Position numbers and translations under genes: made by a program. This document shows positions 1-7,097 of a stretch of 64,000 nt of DNA, in pieces; the stretch's first letter is position 1; each line of letters starts with the position of its first letter. The notes beneath the pieces were generated by a model, which ran no database searches, had not been told where the DNA came from, and was given only the letters and a program-made list of their open reading frames with translations. This DNA is from Geomonas oryzae (lineage in GTDB: Bacteria; Desulfobacterota; Desulfuromonadia; Geobacterales; Geobacteraceae), in contig NZ_RAHW01000001.1 in NCBI RefSeq assembly GCF_004117875.1, positions 744,001-808,000 on the forward strand, given 5' to 3'.

Positions 1-1
1 C

Positions 2-808
2 GACATCATCCCGGTCTTCTCGCGGAAGCCGATCTTCGGGTACAAGATGATCGCCTTTTCGAGTCTCGCCATCGCGGCGGCCGGTTCCGCGGTCTGGGGG
101 CACCACATGTACACCTCGGGGATGAGCGACTTGGGTGTCATGGTCTTCTCCTTCCTCACCTTCCTGGTGGCGATCCCGTCGGCCATCAAGGTCTTCAACT
201 GGGTGTCGACCATGTACAAGGGGTCGATATCGCTGGAGGCGCCCATGCTCTTCGCGCTCTCCTTCATCCTGCTCTTCTCCATCGGCGGGCTCTCCGGCCT
301 GATCCTCGGCGCGGCTTCCACCGATATCCATGTCCACGACACCCACTTCGTGGTCGGGCACTTCCATTACGTCATGTTCGGCGGCACCGGCTTCGCCTTC
401 TTCGCCGCCGCGCATTACTGGCTTCCCAAATACTTCGGCAGGCGGTACGAGGAGAAGCCCGCCATCATCGGCTGGGTGCTCATGTTCATCGGCTTCAACG
501 TCCTGTACTTCACCATGCAGGTGCTCGGGATGGAAGGGATGCCGAGGCGCTACTACGATTACCTCCCCGAGTTCGCCCGCCTGAACCTCGTTGCCACGGT
601 GGGGAGCTGGATCATGGTTGCCGGGATTCTCATCGTGCTCTGGAACCTGTGGCGCGGGCTTTTGAAGGGTGAGCCGTTCACCGGGAACCCGTGGGGGGGC
701 GCAACGCTCGAGTGGAGTATCCCGACCCCGCCGCCGACGGAGAATTTCGAGGAAGATCCCGTGGTGACCCACGGGCCGTACGACTTCAAAGGGGCGGGGG
801 TCCCATGA
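2..808 (+). CDS. ctaD: cytochrome c oxidase subunit I (C-terminal part, cut by window start)
   Basis: Haem-copper oxidase catalytic subunit, which reduces O2 at the haem a3-CuB centre in the inner membrane. The frame is open from base 2, so the start and roughly the first half lie outside the window. What remains includes the family segment FSRKPIFGYKMI, the histidine run GAASTDIHVHDTHFVVGHFH (haem/CuB-side ligand region) and several hydrophobic helices. The tail is Pro-rich and ends in a stop that overlaps the next start (ATGA). It is the first visible gene of a caa3-type oxidase operon. Identity is certain; only the missing N-terminus limits the call. Confidence 0.96.
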   Translation, partial: DIIPVFSRKPIFGYKMIAFSSLAIAAAGSAVWGHHMYTSGMSDLGVMVFSFLTFLVAIPSAIKVFNWVSTMYKGSISLEAPMLFALSFILLFSIGGLSGLILGAASTDIHVHDTHFVVGHFHYVMFGGTGFAFFAAAHYWLPKYFGRRYEEKPAIIGWVLMFIGFNVLYFTMQVLGMEGMPRRYYDYLPEFARLNLVATVGSWIMVAGILIVLWNLWRGLLKGEPFTGNPWGGATLEWSIPTPPPTENFEEDPVVTHGPYDFKGAGVP

Positions 809-1404
809 GCCATCTGGAAAAGGACACTTTCGGAGCCAAACTCGGCATGTGGCTGTTCCTGTTCACGGAGATACTTCTCTTCGGCGGGGTATTCATCCTT
901 TATTCGGTCTACCTGACCAGGTACCCCAGGGAGTTCGGGCTGGGTGGAAAACAGCTCGACCTGGTCTACGGCGCCACCAACACGGTGGTTCTTCTGACCA
1001 GCTCGCTTTTCGCGGCGATGTCGGTCACCGCGATCAAGCGCGGCGCGAAAAAGGTGACGCTCGGTCTGCTTGGGGGGACCATCGGCTGCGCCCTCATCTT
1101 CCTCTTCATCAAGTACCTCGAGTGGAGCGCCAAGTTCCATCACGGCATCTACCCGAACTCCCCGAAGCTGATTGCGGGGCCTCCGGGGGAATCGGTCTTC
1201 TTCGGGCTGTACTACTTAACCACCGGCCTGCACGGTATCCACGTGATCATCGGTTCGGTGCTTATGGCGTGGACCGCGGTGATGGTGCAGAGGGAGGTGC
1301 TGCATGCAGGGGATAACGTGACGCTCGAGAACGTGACGCTCTACTGGCACCTGGTCGACCTGGTCTGGATCTTCATCTTCCCGCTCTATTACCTGATCCT
1401 TTAA
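805..1404 (+). CDS. ctaE: cytochrome c oxidase subunit III
   Basis: Structural membrane subunit of the haem-copper oxidase, 199 residues. I use the ATG at 805, which overlaps the subunit I stop by 4 bases. An in-frame start further upstream would overlap subunit I heavily. The protein begins MSHLEKDTFGAKLGMWLFL, as subunit III proteins do, and contains TTGLHGIHVIIGS and YWHLVDLVWIFIF, both family signatures in the last helices. About five hydrophobic segments are visible, which fits the shorter prokaryotic form. Translational coupling with ctaD is likely. Confidence 0.95.
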   Translation: MSHLEKDTFGAKLGMWLFLFTEILLFGGVFILYSVYLTRYPREFGLGGKQLDLVYGATNTVVLLTSSLFAAMSVTAIKRGAKKVTLGLLGGTIGCALIFLFIKYLEWSAKFHHGIYPNSPKLIAGPPGESVFFGLYYLTTGLHGIHVIIGSVLMAWTAVMVQREVLHAGDNVTLENVTLYWHLVDLVWIFIFPLYYLIL

Positions 1405-1441
1405 CGGCGGGTCGCGGCGTGGGTCGAGATATACCGGAGAA

Positions 1442-1735
1442 ATGAACATGACAAACGAAAGCGCGGAACACATCCTGAGTTACGGGAAACTGGTTACCGT
1501 CTGGGTCACCCTGTTGGTGCTGACGGCGGCGACCATCATGGTCACGCGCGTGGAGCTGGGCGTCTGGAAGGTCTGGGCGGCGCTTGCCATCGCGAGCATA
1601 AAATCGGGCCTCGTGATCGCCTTCTTCATGCACATGAAATACGAGCCGCGGCTGTTCCGCATCATCCTGTTCGTGGCTCTTTTCACCCTGGCCGGTTTCA
1701 TCGGGGGAACCTTCTTCGACGTACTCTACCGATAA
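1442..1735 (+). CDS. cytochrome c oxidase subunit IV (CyoD/CtaF-like)
   Basis: Small three-helix membrane protein of 95-97 residues of the prokaryotic oxidase subunit IV type. It includes SIKSGLVIAFFMHMKYE, the typical conserved core. A GGAG at 1436-1439 lies only 2 bases before the ATG at 1442 but 8 bases before a second in-frame ATG at 1448, so 1448 is probably the real start. It sits 37 bases after ctaE and 10 bases before the subunit II gene, inside the same operon. Confidence 0.88.
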   Translation: MNMTNESAEHILSYGKLVTVWVTLLVLTAATIMVTRVELGVWKVWAALAIASIKSGLVIAFFMHMKYEPRLFRIILFVALFTLAGFIGGTFFDVLYR

Positions 1736-1745
1736 AGGGGCGAAC

Positions 1746-2651
1746 GTGGAAAATCAACTACTCTCAACGACGCAAGCTGTCGATCCCGTGTTCATGTTCC
1801 TCTTCGGCGCCTGCCTGGTGCTGCTCGTCGGGATCACCGCAACCATGATCTTCTTCGTGGTACGTTACCGCCGCTCGAAGAACCCGGAGCCGACCTCGCA
1901 GGTATCGGGAAGCCCGCTTCTCGAGGTTGTCTGGACCTTGTTGCCGACTATCCTCGTGATGGGGATGTTCTACTACGGCTGGACCAGCTACCTCTCCTTG
2001 AGGACCGTGCCGAAGAACGCCATGCAGGTGAAGGCCGAGGCGCGCATGTGGTCCTGGGACTTCATCTATCAAAACGGCAAGCACAGCCCGAAGCTGGTCG
2101 TCCCGGTGGGAAGGGCGGTGCAGGTGAACCTGGAGTCCGAGGACGTGATCCACGGCTTCTACGTCCCGGCCTTCCGCATCAAGCGCGACGTGGTGCCGGG
2201 GATGAAGAACCACGTATGGTTCGTCGCGAATTCGCCCGGCTCCTACGACCTCTTCTGTTCGCAGTACTGCGGCACCGGCCATTCCGCCATGATAACGACC
2301 GTGGAAGCGGTACCGGCGGACAAGTTCGAGGCGTGGCTGAACGAGAAGGCGGCAGAAGGCGGGGCGGCCAAGGGTAAGGCCCTGCTGGAGAGCCACGGCT
2401 GTCTCGGCTGCCACTCACTGGACGGCTCGACGAAGGTGGGGCCGACCTTCAAGGGGCTCTACGGGAGCCAGGTGAAGGTGACGCGCGGCGGTAAGGCGGA
2501 GACGGTGAAGGCGGACGAGGCGTACCTGCGCGAGTCGATCCTGAACCCGGGGGCGGCCATAGTTGAAGGCTTCCCCCCGATCATGCCGAAGAGCGACATT
2601 CCGGAAGGCGATCTGAAGGTGATGGTCGAGTTCCTGGAAGGAGAGAAGTGA
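1746..2651 (+). CDS. ctaC: cytochrome c oxidase subunit II with fused cytochrome c domain (caa3 type)
   Basis: Electron-entry subunit, 301 residues, GTG start. Two N-terminal membrane helices (about 15-40 and 60-80) are followed by a periplasmic cupredoxin domain with CuA ligands (HGFYVPAF, then CSQYCGTGH and a Met), and then a C-terminal cytochrome c domain with C219-x-x-C222-H223 and a later Met. The haem c domain makes this a caa3-type enzyme that can take electrons directly from soluble cytochromes. The order I-III-IV-II is unusual because subunit II normally leads. The stop overlaps the next start (GTGA). Confidence 0.95.
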   Translation: MENQLLSTTQAVDPVFMFLFGACLVLLVGITATMIFFVVRYRRSKNPEPTSQVSGSPLLEVVWTLLPTILVMGMFYYGWTSYLSLRTVPKNAMQVKAEARMWSWDFIYQNGKHSPKLVVPVGRAVQVNLESEDVIHGFYVPAFRIKRDVVPGMKNHVWFVANSPGSYDLFCSQYCGTGHSAMITTVEAVPADKFEAWLNEKAAEGGAAKGKALLESHGCLGCHSLDGSTKVGPTFKGLYGSQVKVTRGGKAETVKADEAYLRESILNPGAAIVEGFPPIMPKSDIPEGDLKVMVEFLEGEK

Positions 2652-3487
2652 CCTTTTCCGCACGAAACACGATAGCCGGGATGAGCCGGTTGTTCAGGCT
2701 GCCGTTGGCGCTCATGAACGGGACGGCCGCGCTTGGGGGGTACCTGCTCTGCCGCGAGGCGCGTCCCGGCGTGTCCGGGCTCATGCTCTTTGCCGGCGTG
2801 ACCCTCATGGCGTGCGCGGCCTCGGCCTTCAATCAGGTCATGGAGCGCGACGTGGACGCCCTCATGCGCCGCACCATGGCGCGCCCGCTTCCGGCGGGAG
2901 AGCTCGCACCGCACTGGGGGGCGATGATCGCCGTACTGACCCTTCTGTCGGGTGCCGCCGTCCTTGCCGCCCTTGGCGCAGCACCCCTTCTCCTCGCCCT
3001 GGCGACCCTTGCCTGGTACTTGGCCGTCTACACGCCGCTCAAGCGGCGCACCCCCTTCGCACTCTTAGCCGGGGCCTTCTGCGGGGCCCTTCCGCCGCTC
3101 ATCGGCTGGAGCGCAGCCGGGGGGGCGCTCGGCGATTTCAGGATCGTCCTTTTGTGCGGCATCCTGTACCTCTGGCAGGTCCCCCACTTCTGGATGCTGC
3201 AGAAAAGGCACGCCGACGATTACCGGCTGGCCGGGTTTCCGCTGTTCGCGCCGCAGAGTTTCCGCGGTCCCGGGCCGTTTCTCGTGCTCTGGCTTGCCGC
3301 CGTCGTCGCGGCGACCCTGATGCTTCCCGCCTTCGGCCTCATCGCCGGCAGCAACGCATCCCTTTGGTGCCTCGCCTTCTGTGTCCCGCTGCTGCTCACG
3401 CCGTTTCGGCGTCTCGAGGCGGCAGCTTACGTCGGCATCAACGTTTTCCCGGCGCTGGTCACCCTGGCGCTTTACAGCACGCCCTAG
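2648..3487 (+). CDS. ctaB: protoheme IX farnesyltransferase (haem O synthase)
   Basis: UbiA-family membrane prenyltransferase that adds a farnesyl group to haem b, giving haem O for the oxidase. It has 279 residues and about eight or nine hydrophobic segments. The first Asp-rich motif region reads ERDVDALMRRTMARPLP and the second region contains YLWQVPHFWMLQKRHADDY, both characteristic of CtaB/CyoE. The GTG start overlaps the stop of ctaC, so it is co-translated with the oxidase. No ctaA (haem A synthase) is visible in the window. It may lie upstream. Confidence 0.94.
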   Translation: MTFSARNTIAGMSRLFRLPLALMNGTAALGGYLLCREARPGVSGLMLFAGVTLMACAASAFNQVMERDVDALMRRTMARPLPAGELAPHWGAMIAVLTLLSGAAVLAALGAAPLLLALATLAWYLAVYTPLKRRTPFALLAGAFCGALPPLIGWSAAGGALGDFRIVLLCGILYLWQVPHFWMLQKRHADDYRLAGFPLFAPQSFRGPGPFLVLWLAAVVAATLMLPAFGLIAGSNASLWCLAFCVPLLLTPFRRLEAAAYVGINVFPALVTLALYSTP

Positions 3488-3523
3488 CTTCCCTTGGCGG
3501 GGGCTTTCCGAGAAGGAGTTTTC

Positions 3524-3715
3524 ATGGCAGACAAGGAAAAGTGCGAACAGCCTGCGCGTCACAAAGCACACATGTGCAAGCTGAAGAAGGATGGACGGAT
3601 GGACGAGTATCAGCGGCACGGGGAGCACCCGATCGTCTACTGCAACAAGTGCAAGGTGCAGGCGAACGACCCGCTCGTGGTCTGCAACCCGAGAAGCATC
3701 AAGCCCGCGCGCTGA
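3524..3715 (+). CDS. small Cys-containing protein, paralogue of the protein at 6711
   Basis: Uncharacterised protein of 63 residues. The ATG at 3524 is preceded by AAGGAG at a good distance. An upstream ATG in frame at 3494 has no ribosome site. The pattern is KHKAHMC-like (HKAHMCKLKKDGRMDEY), then a His, then CNKC and VVCNPR. The four or five Cys suggest a small metal-binding knuckle. The protein at 6711-6890 has the same pattern, so this is a real family duplicated within 3.2 kb. No function is known to me. Confidence 0.8.
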   Translation: MADKEKCEQPARHKAHMCKLKKDGRMDEYQRHGEHPIVYCNKCKVQANDPLVVCNPRSIKPAR

Positions 3716-3732
3716 CCGACCACACCCCCTGA

Positions 3733-3803
3733 ACGCAAAGGCGCCAAGTCGCAGAGACGCAAAGATTCAACCATCCTTTGCCACTCAACGCCTTGGCGCC
3801 GTT
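3733..3803. repeat. intergenic repeat with inverted GGCGCCAAG arms
   Basis: The space between the small protein and the convergent kbl gene holds a phrase in which ACGCAAAG occurs twice, and a 9-bp inverted repeat (GGCGCCAAG at 3740-3748, CTTGGCGCC at 3792-3800). Such phrases recur in Geobacter-type genomes from memory. I see no ORF. It may act as a weak two-way terminator. Confidence 0.45.
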
Positions 3804-3900
3804 AAAACATCAAGTTTTTTGAGCCTTTTCCCTTTTGGTCTTAAGTTTTTATCCCTTTTATCCCCTTCATCCCTGTTAAACGGTTTTCGCCTGTCTTTGT

Positions 3901-5100
3901 TTATCCCTTGCGTCCGATGACCCCGAGCTCCCGGCCGATTTGGGTGAAAGTCGCGAGGCCGGTTTCCAGGTCCCCCTGGGTATGCGCCGCGCTGATCATC
4001 ACGCGGATGCGCGCCTTCCCTTGCGGAACGGTCGGAAAACCGATCGGCATAGCGAAGATGCCGGGCTCGGCGGCGAAAAGCCTGCGTGAGAACTCCTGGG
4101 CCACGGTCGCCTCGCCGAGCATGACCGGCGTGATGGGGGTGACGCTCGCCCCGATGTCGAAGCCCGCGTTTTGCATCCCCTCCTTGAAGTAGCGCGTGTT
4201 GTCCCAGAGCTTTTCAACGAGCGCGCTGCTCTCCTCCAGAAGATCGACGGCGGCAAGGCAGGCGGCGGTGTCCGCCGCGGTCATCGCACTCGAGAAGAGG
4301 AAGGGGCGGGCCTTCTGCCTGATCCAGTCGATGACGACCTTCTTCCCCGCGATCACCCCCCCCATGACACCGAACGCCTTGGAGAGTGTGCCGATCTCCA
4401 GGTCGAACTTGCCGTTCAGCCCGAAGTGATCCACGATGCCGCGCCCGCCGCGCCCGAGCACCCCCTCGCCGTGCGCATCGTCCACCATGGTGATGATGCC
4501 GTGGCGCTCGCAAAGCTCGAAGAGCCGGTCCAGGGGTGCCATGTCGCCGTCCATGGAGAAGACGCCGTCGGTGATGAGGAGCGCGCGCCGGTACTGCCCG
4601 ATGTTTTCCCGGATCACCCGCTCGCAGTCCTCGAGATCGCAGTGCTCGTAGACCAGGATCTTCGCCGAGGAGAGGCGGCAGCCGTCGATGATGCTCGCGT
4701 GGTTCAGCCGGTCCGTGAAGATGACGTCACCCTTGCCGACCATGGGAGGGATGGCGGCCTGGTTGGCGCAGAAGCCGGACTGCACGTAGAGCGCGTCCTC
4801 CACCCCCTTGAAAGCTGCCAGACGCGACTCGAGCCTGCGGTGCAGTTCGAGCGTTCCGGCGATGCTCCGTACCGCCGCCGGGCCGACCCCCCACTCTCCC
4901 ACTGCGTCCTGCGCCGCCTTCTTGAGGCGCGGGTGGTTGGCGAGTCCAAGGTAGTTGTTGGTGCAGAAATTCAGCACCTTCTTGCCGTCCACCACCATCC
5001 ACGGGCCGCAGGCCGAGCCGATGGTGCGTATGTTGGTCTTTAGCCCCTGCGCTTCCAGGGCGCCCATCTCTTCGTTGATCCAGGCGAATTTGTCGCTCAT
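3901..5100 (-). CDS. kbl: glycine C-acetyltransferase (2-amino-3-ketobutyrate CoA ligase)
   Basis: PLP enzyme of the alpha-oxoamine synthase family, 399 residues, full length. It cleaves 2-amino-3-ketobutyrate with CoA to glycine and acetyl-CoA. Visible motifs are NFCTNNYLGLANHPRL near the N-terminus, DDAHGEGVLGRGGRGIVDHF (PLP-contacting Asp and His) and GTLSKAFGVMGG with the Schiff-base Lys. GGAG lies 7 bases before the ATG. It follows tdh on the same strand, so the two complete the threonine-to-glycine route. Confidence 0.96.
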   Translation of the reverse strand: MSDKFAWINEEMGALEAQGLKTNIRTIGSACGPWMVVDGKKVLNFCTNNYLGLANHPRLKKAAQDAVGEWGVGPAAVRSIAGTLELHRRLESRLAAFKGVEDALYVQSGFCANQAAIPPMVGKGDVIFTDRLNHASIIDGCRLSSAKILVYEHCDLEDCERVIRENIGQYRRALLITDGVFSMDGDMAPLDRLFELCERHGIITMVDDAHGEGVLGRGGRGIVDHFGLNGKFDLEIGTLSKAFGVMGGVIAGKKVVIDWIRQKARPFLFSSAMTAADTAACLAAVDLLEESSALVEKLWDNTRYFKEGMQNAGFDIGASVTPITPVMLGEATVAQEFSRRLFAAEPGIFAMPIGFPTVPQGKARIRVMISAAHTQGDLETGLATFTQIGRELGVIGRKG

Positions 5101-5133
5101 GTATAGCTCCAGTAAAACCTATAAAGGTGTGAA

Positions 5134-5215
5134 GCCTCCCCCCGGAGGGGGGAGGTTGGAGGGGGGAAGCGCCTGAGGCTCCCCCTCCCCGACCCTCCCC
5201 CTCCGGGGGAGGGAG
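5134..5215. repeat. long GC-rich palindromic repeat, type A (between tdh and kbl)
   Basis: Two facing mini-palindromes of the form CTCCCCCCGGAGGGGGGAG separated by a short unique core. The whole unit is an imperfect inverted repeat of about 80 bases. Similar units lie at 53809-53900, 58860-58952 and 60852-60950, with a half unit at 50288-50327. It looks like a BIME or MITE-like element. Here it fills the spacer inside the tdh-kbl operon. Confidence 0.75.
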
Positions 5216-5219
5216 CTCC

Positions 5220-6263
5220 CTACTCCTCCACCCAATTGAGGATGACCTTGCCTGCGTTGCCGCTCCCCATCGCCTCGAAGGCGGTCTCGAATTCCGTGTA
5301 GGGCATCCGGTGCGTGATCACCGGCGTGATGTCCAGCCCGGTCTTGATCATCGACTCCATCAGGTACCAGGTCTCGTACATCTCGCGGCCGTAGATCCCC
5401 TTGATGGTGAGCATGTTGAAGATCACCTGGTTCCAGTCGATGGCGAGGTCGCCGGACGGGATGCCGAGCATGGCGATCTTCCCGCCGTGGCACATGTTGT
5501 CGAGCATCTCCTTGAAGGCGGACCCGTTGCCGGACATCTCGAGCCCTACGTCGAACCCCTCCTTCATCCCGAGTTCGCGGCGCACGTCGGCGAGGGTCCT
5601 CTCTTTCACGTTCAGCGCGACGGTCGCCCCCATCTTCTTCGCCAGGTCGAGCCGGTAGGGATTCATGTCCGTGGTGACGATGTGGCGCGCCCCGGCGTGG
5701 CGGGCGATGGCGGTGGCCATGATGCCGATGGGACCGGCGCCGGTGATGAGGACGTCCTCTCCCAGGACCGGGAAGGCAAGTGTGGTGTGGGTCGCGTTGC
5801 CGAAGGGGTCGAAGATGCTCAAGACCTCCATCGGGATGCTCTGGTCGGCGTGCCAGACGTTGGTCACCGGGATGCAGATGTATTCGGCGAAGGCGCCGGT
5901 GCGGTTCACCCCGATCCCCTTGGTGTCCTTGCAAAGGTGGCGTCGACCGGCGAGGCAGTTGCGGCACCTGCCGCAGACCAGGTGCCCCTCGCCGGAGACC
6001 ATGTCACCGATCTTCAGGTCGGCGACGTTGCTGCCGATCGCCGCGACCCTCCCGACGAACTCGTGCCCGATCACCATCGGCACCGGGATGGTCTTTTGCG
6101 CCCACGCGTTCCAGTCCCAGATGTGCAGGTCGGTGCCGCAGATCGCCGTCTTGTGCACCTTGATCAGCACGTCGTTGATTCCCACCTCCGGGACCGGGAC
6201 CTCGTCCATCCACAACCCCGGCTTCGGGTATTTCTTCACGAGCGCGCGCATCGTCTTTTGCAT
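5220..6263 (-). CDS. tdh: L-threonine 3-dehydrogenase
   Basis: Zinc-dependent medium-chain dehydrogenase that oxidises L-threonine to 2-amino-3-ketobutyrate with NAD+. It has 347 residues, the normal length. Catalytic zinc region [10 protein letters not shown] and GHEFVGRV; structural zinc Cys cluster [15 protein letters not shown]; Rossmann motif [18 protein letters not shown]. The ATG at 6263 has AAAGGAGT upstream. It is the first gene of the tdh-kbl operon; about 120 bases of repeat DNA separate the two. Confidence 0.96.
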   Translation of the reverse strand: MQKTMRALVKKYPKPGLWMDEVPVPEVGINDVLIKVHKTAICGTDLHIWDWNAWAQKTIPVPMVIGHEFVGRVAAIGSNVADLKIGDMVSGEGHLVCGRCRNCLAGRRHLCKDTKGIGVNRTGAFAEYICIPVTNVWHADQSIPMEVLSIFDPFGNATHTTLAFPVLGEDVLITGAGPIGIMATAIARHAGARHIVTTDMNPYRLDLAKKMGATVALNVKERTLADVRRELGMKEGFDVGLEMSGNGSAFKEMLDNMCHGGKIAMLGIPSGDLAIDWNQVIFNMLTIKGIYGREMYETWYLMESMIKTGLDITPVITHRMPYTEFETAFEAMGSGNAGKVILNWVEE

Positions 6264-6380
6264 GGTGGGACTCCTTTAATGTGGTGGCCGTTTTCGGCTC
6301 ATTAATGTTACCAACATCGAAGGCCATGTAAATAGCGCGCGCTGCAAAAGAAGAACGAGGGGGAGCGGGGCTCCGTTCAA

Positions 6381-6554
6381 TCAATACCTGCGTCCGTAAT
6401 ACCCACCGCGGTCATAACGGCCGTCGTAGTCGTAGTACCCTCCGCCATGGTGCCGCCCGTGATAATAGCCGTCGTCCACCGGGACGAGGATGCAACCGGC
6501 CAGGAGCGCCGGGAGGACGACCAGTGCCAACAGTATCCTAGTAAGCTTTTTCAT
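6381..6554 (-). CDS. small putative lipoprotein with Gly/Tyr/His-rich tail
   Basis: 57 residues from the ATG at 6554, which has GAGGAGA in front of it. A longer in-frame start at 6581 lacks one. The N-terminus MKKLTRILLALVVLPALLAG followed by Cys is a clear lipoprotein signal with an LAGC lipobox. The mature part is short and made largely of Gly, Tyr, His, Asp and Arg (repeats such as GGYYDYDGRYDRGGYYGRRY). It is probably a surface or periplasmic lipopeptide of unknown role, and low-complexity tails like this occur in many Proteobacteria. Confidence 0.72.
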   Translation of the reverse strand: MKKLTRILLALVVLPALLAGCILVPVDDGYYHGRHHGGGYYDYDGRYDRGGYYGRRY

Positions 6555-6710
6555 CTCAGTTCTCCTCTTTACTGGGACCATTCACCAGTAAAGTCAGGTT
6601 AGGAGAAAATTGAGGATGAAATATGGAGCAAATGAGAAAAGATGTGCCTGTTCTGGTTGTGGAGCTGATCTGCTATGATAGGAGGGCCACCAAGCAAAAA
6701 GGAGAACGCC

Positions 6711-6890
6711 ATGAGCGAAAACGAAAGCTGCCCCAAACCGAAAGAGCACAAGGCGCACATGTGCCAGTTGAAACACGAGGGAAGGATCGAGGAGATGGAC
6801 AAACACTCGGCGAAACCGAAGTTCGTCTGCAACAGGTGCAGCGCCAAGGCTGACGGGGAAGATTACCTCTGCAACCCGCGGCCGCTGTAA
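6711..6890 (+). CDS. small Cys-containing protein, paralogue of the protein at 3524
   Basis: 59 residues. The ATG at 6711 follows AAAAAGGAGAACGCC, an ideal ribosome site. It shares with the 3524 protein the pattern EHKAHMCQLKHEGRIEEMDK, a His, then CNRC, then LCNPR. The spacing of all Cys is nearly the same, so a common fold, probably metal-binding, is likely. It stands alone between the lipoprotein gene and the hybrid kinase gene. Function unknown. Confidence 0.8.
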   Translation: MSENESCPKPKEHKAHMCQLKHEGRIEEMDKHSAKPKFVCNRCSAKADGEDYLCNPRPL

Positions 6891-7039
6891 TCCCGTCGTC
6901 CCGGCCGCGGCGTCGTCGGTTGCACGGCGGCCGCGGTCTTCCCTCACCGCTCTCCCCTGTTTTTCGTGAGTGCCTCCACACCATTAATGCTTCAAGCCGG
7001 CGCCGTAAGCTGCCGATAAATGAGCGTACTATCCCCGGG

Positions 7040-7073
7040 AAGGGGGACAGGCACCTGCGGAGCCAGTCCCCTT
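7040..7073. repeat. interspersed repeat, type D (copy 1)
   Basis: A 34-base imperfect palindrome whose core, read on the minus strand, is GGCTCCGCAGGTGCC, bounded by GGGGAC/GTCCCC arms. A second copy lies at 52671-52702. It occupies the leader of the hybrid kinase gene, so the apparent upstream start at 7020 would translate it as protein, which argues for the start at 7098. Confidence 0.65.
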
Positions 7074-7097
7074 GGGAACGAACACCCAGAGGTCGCG

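Noticed and set aside
3733-3766. Cyclic-di-GMP (GEMM) riboswitch suggested by ACGCAAAGGCGCCA and GACGCAAAG
   Set aside because: No GNRA-tetraloop/receptor layout and it lies 3' of the small gene, with no gene downstream on that strand. It is a repeat phrase.
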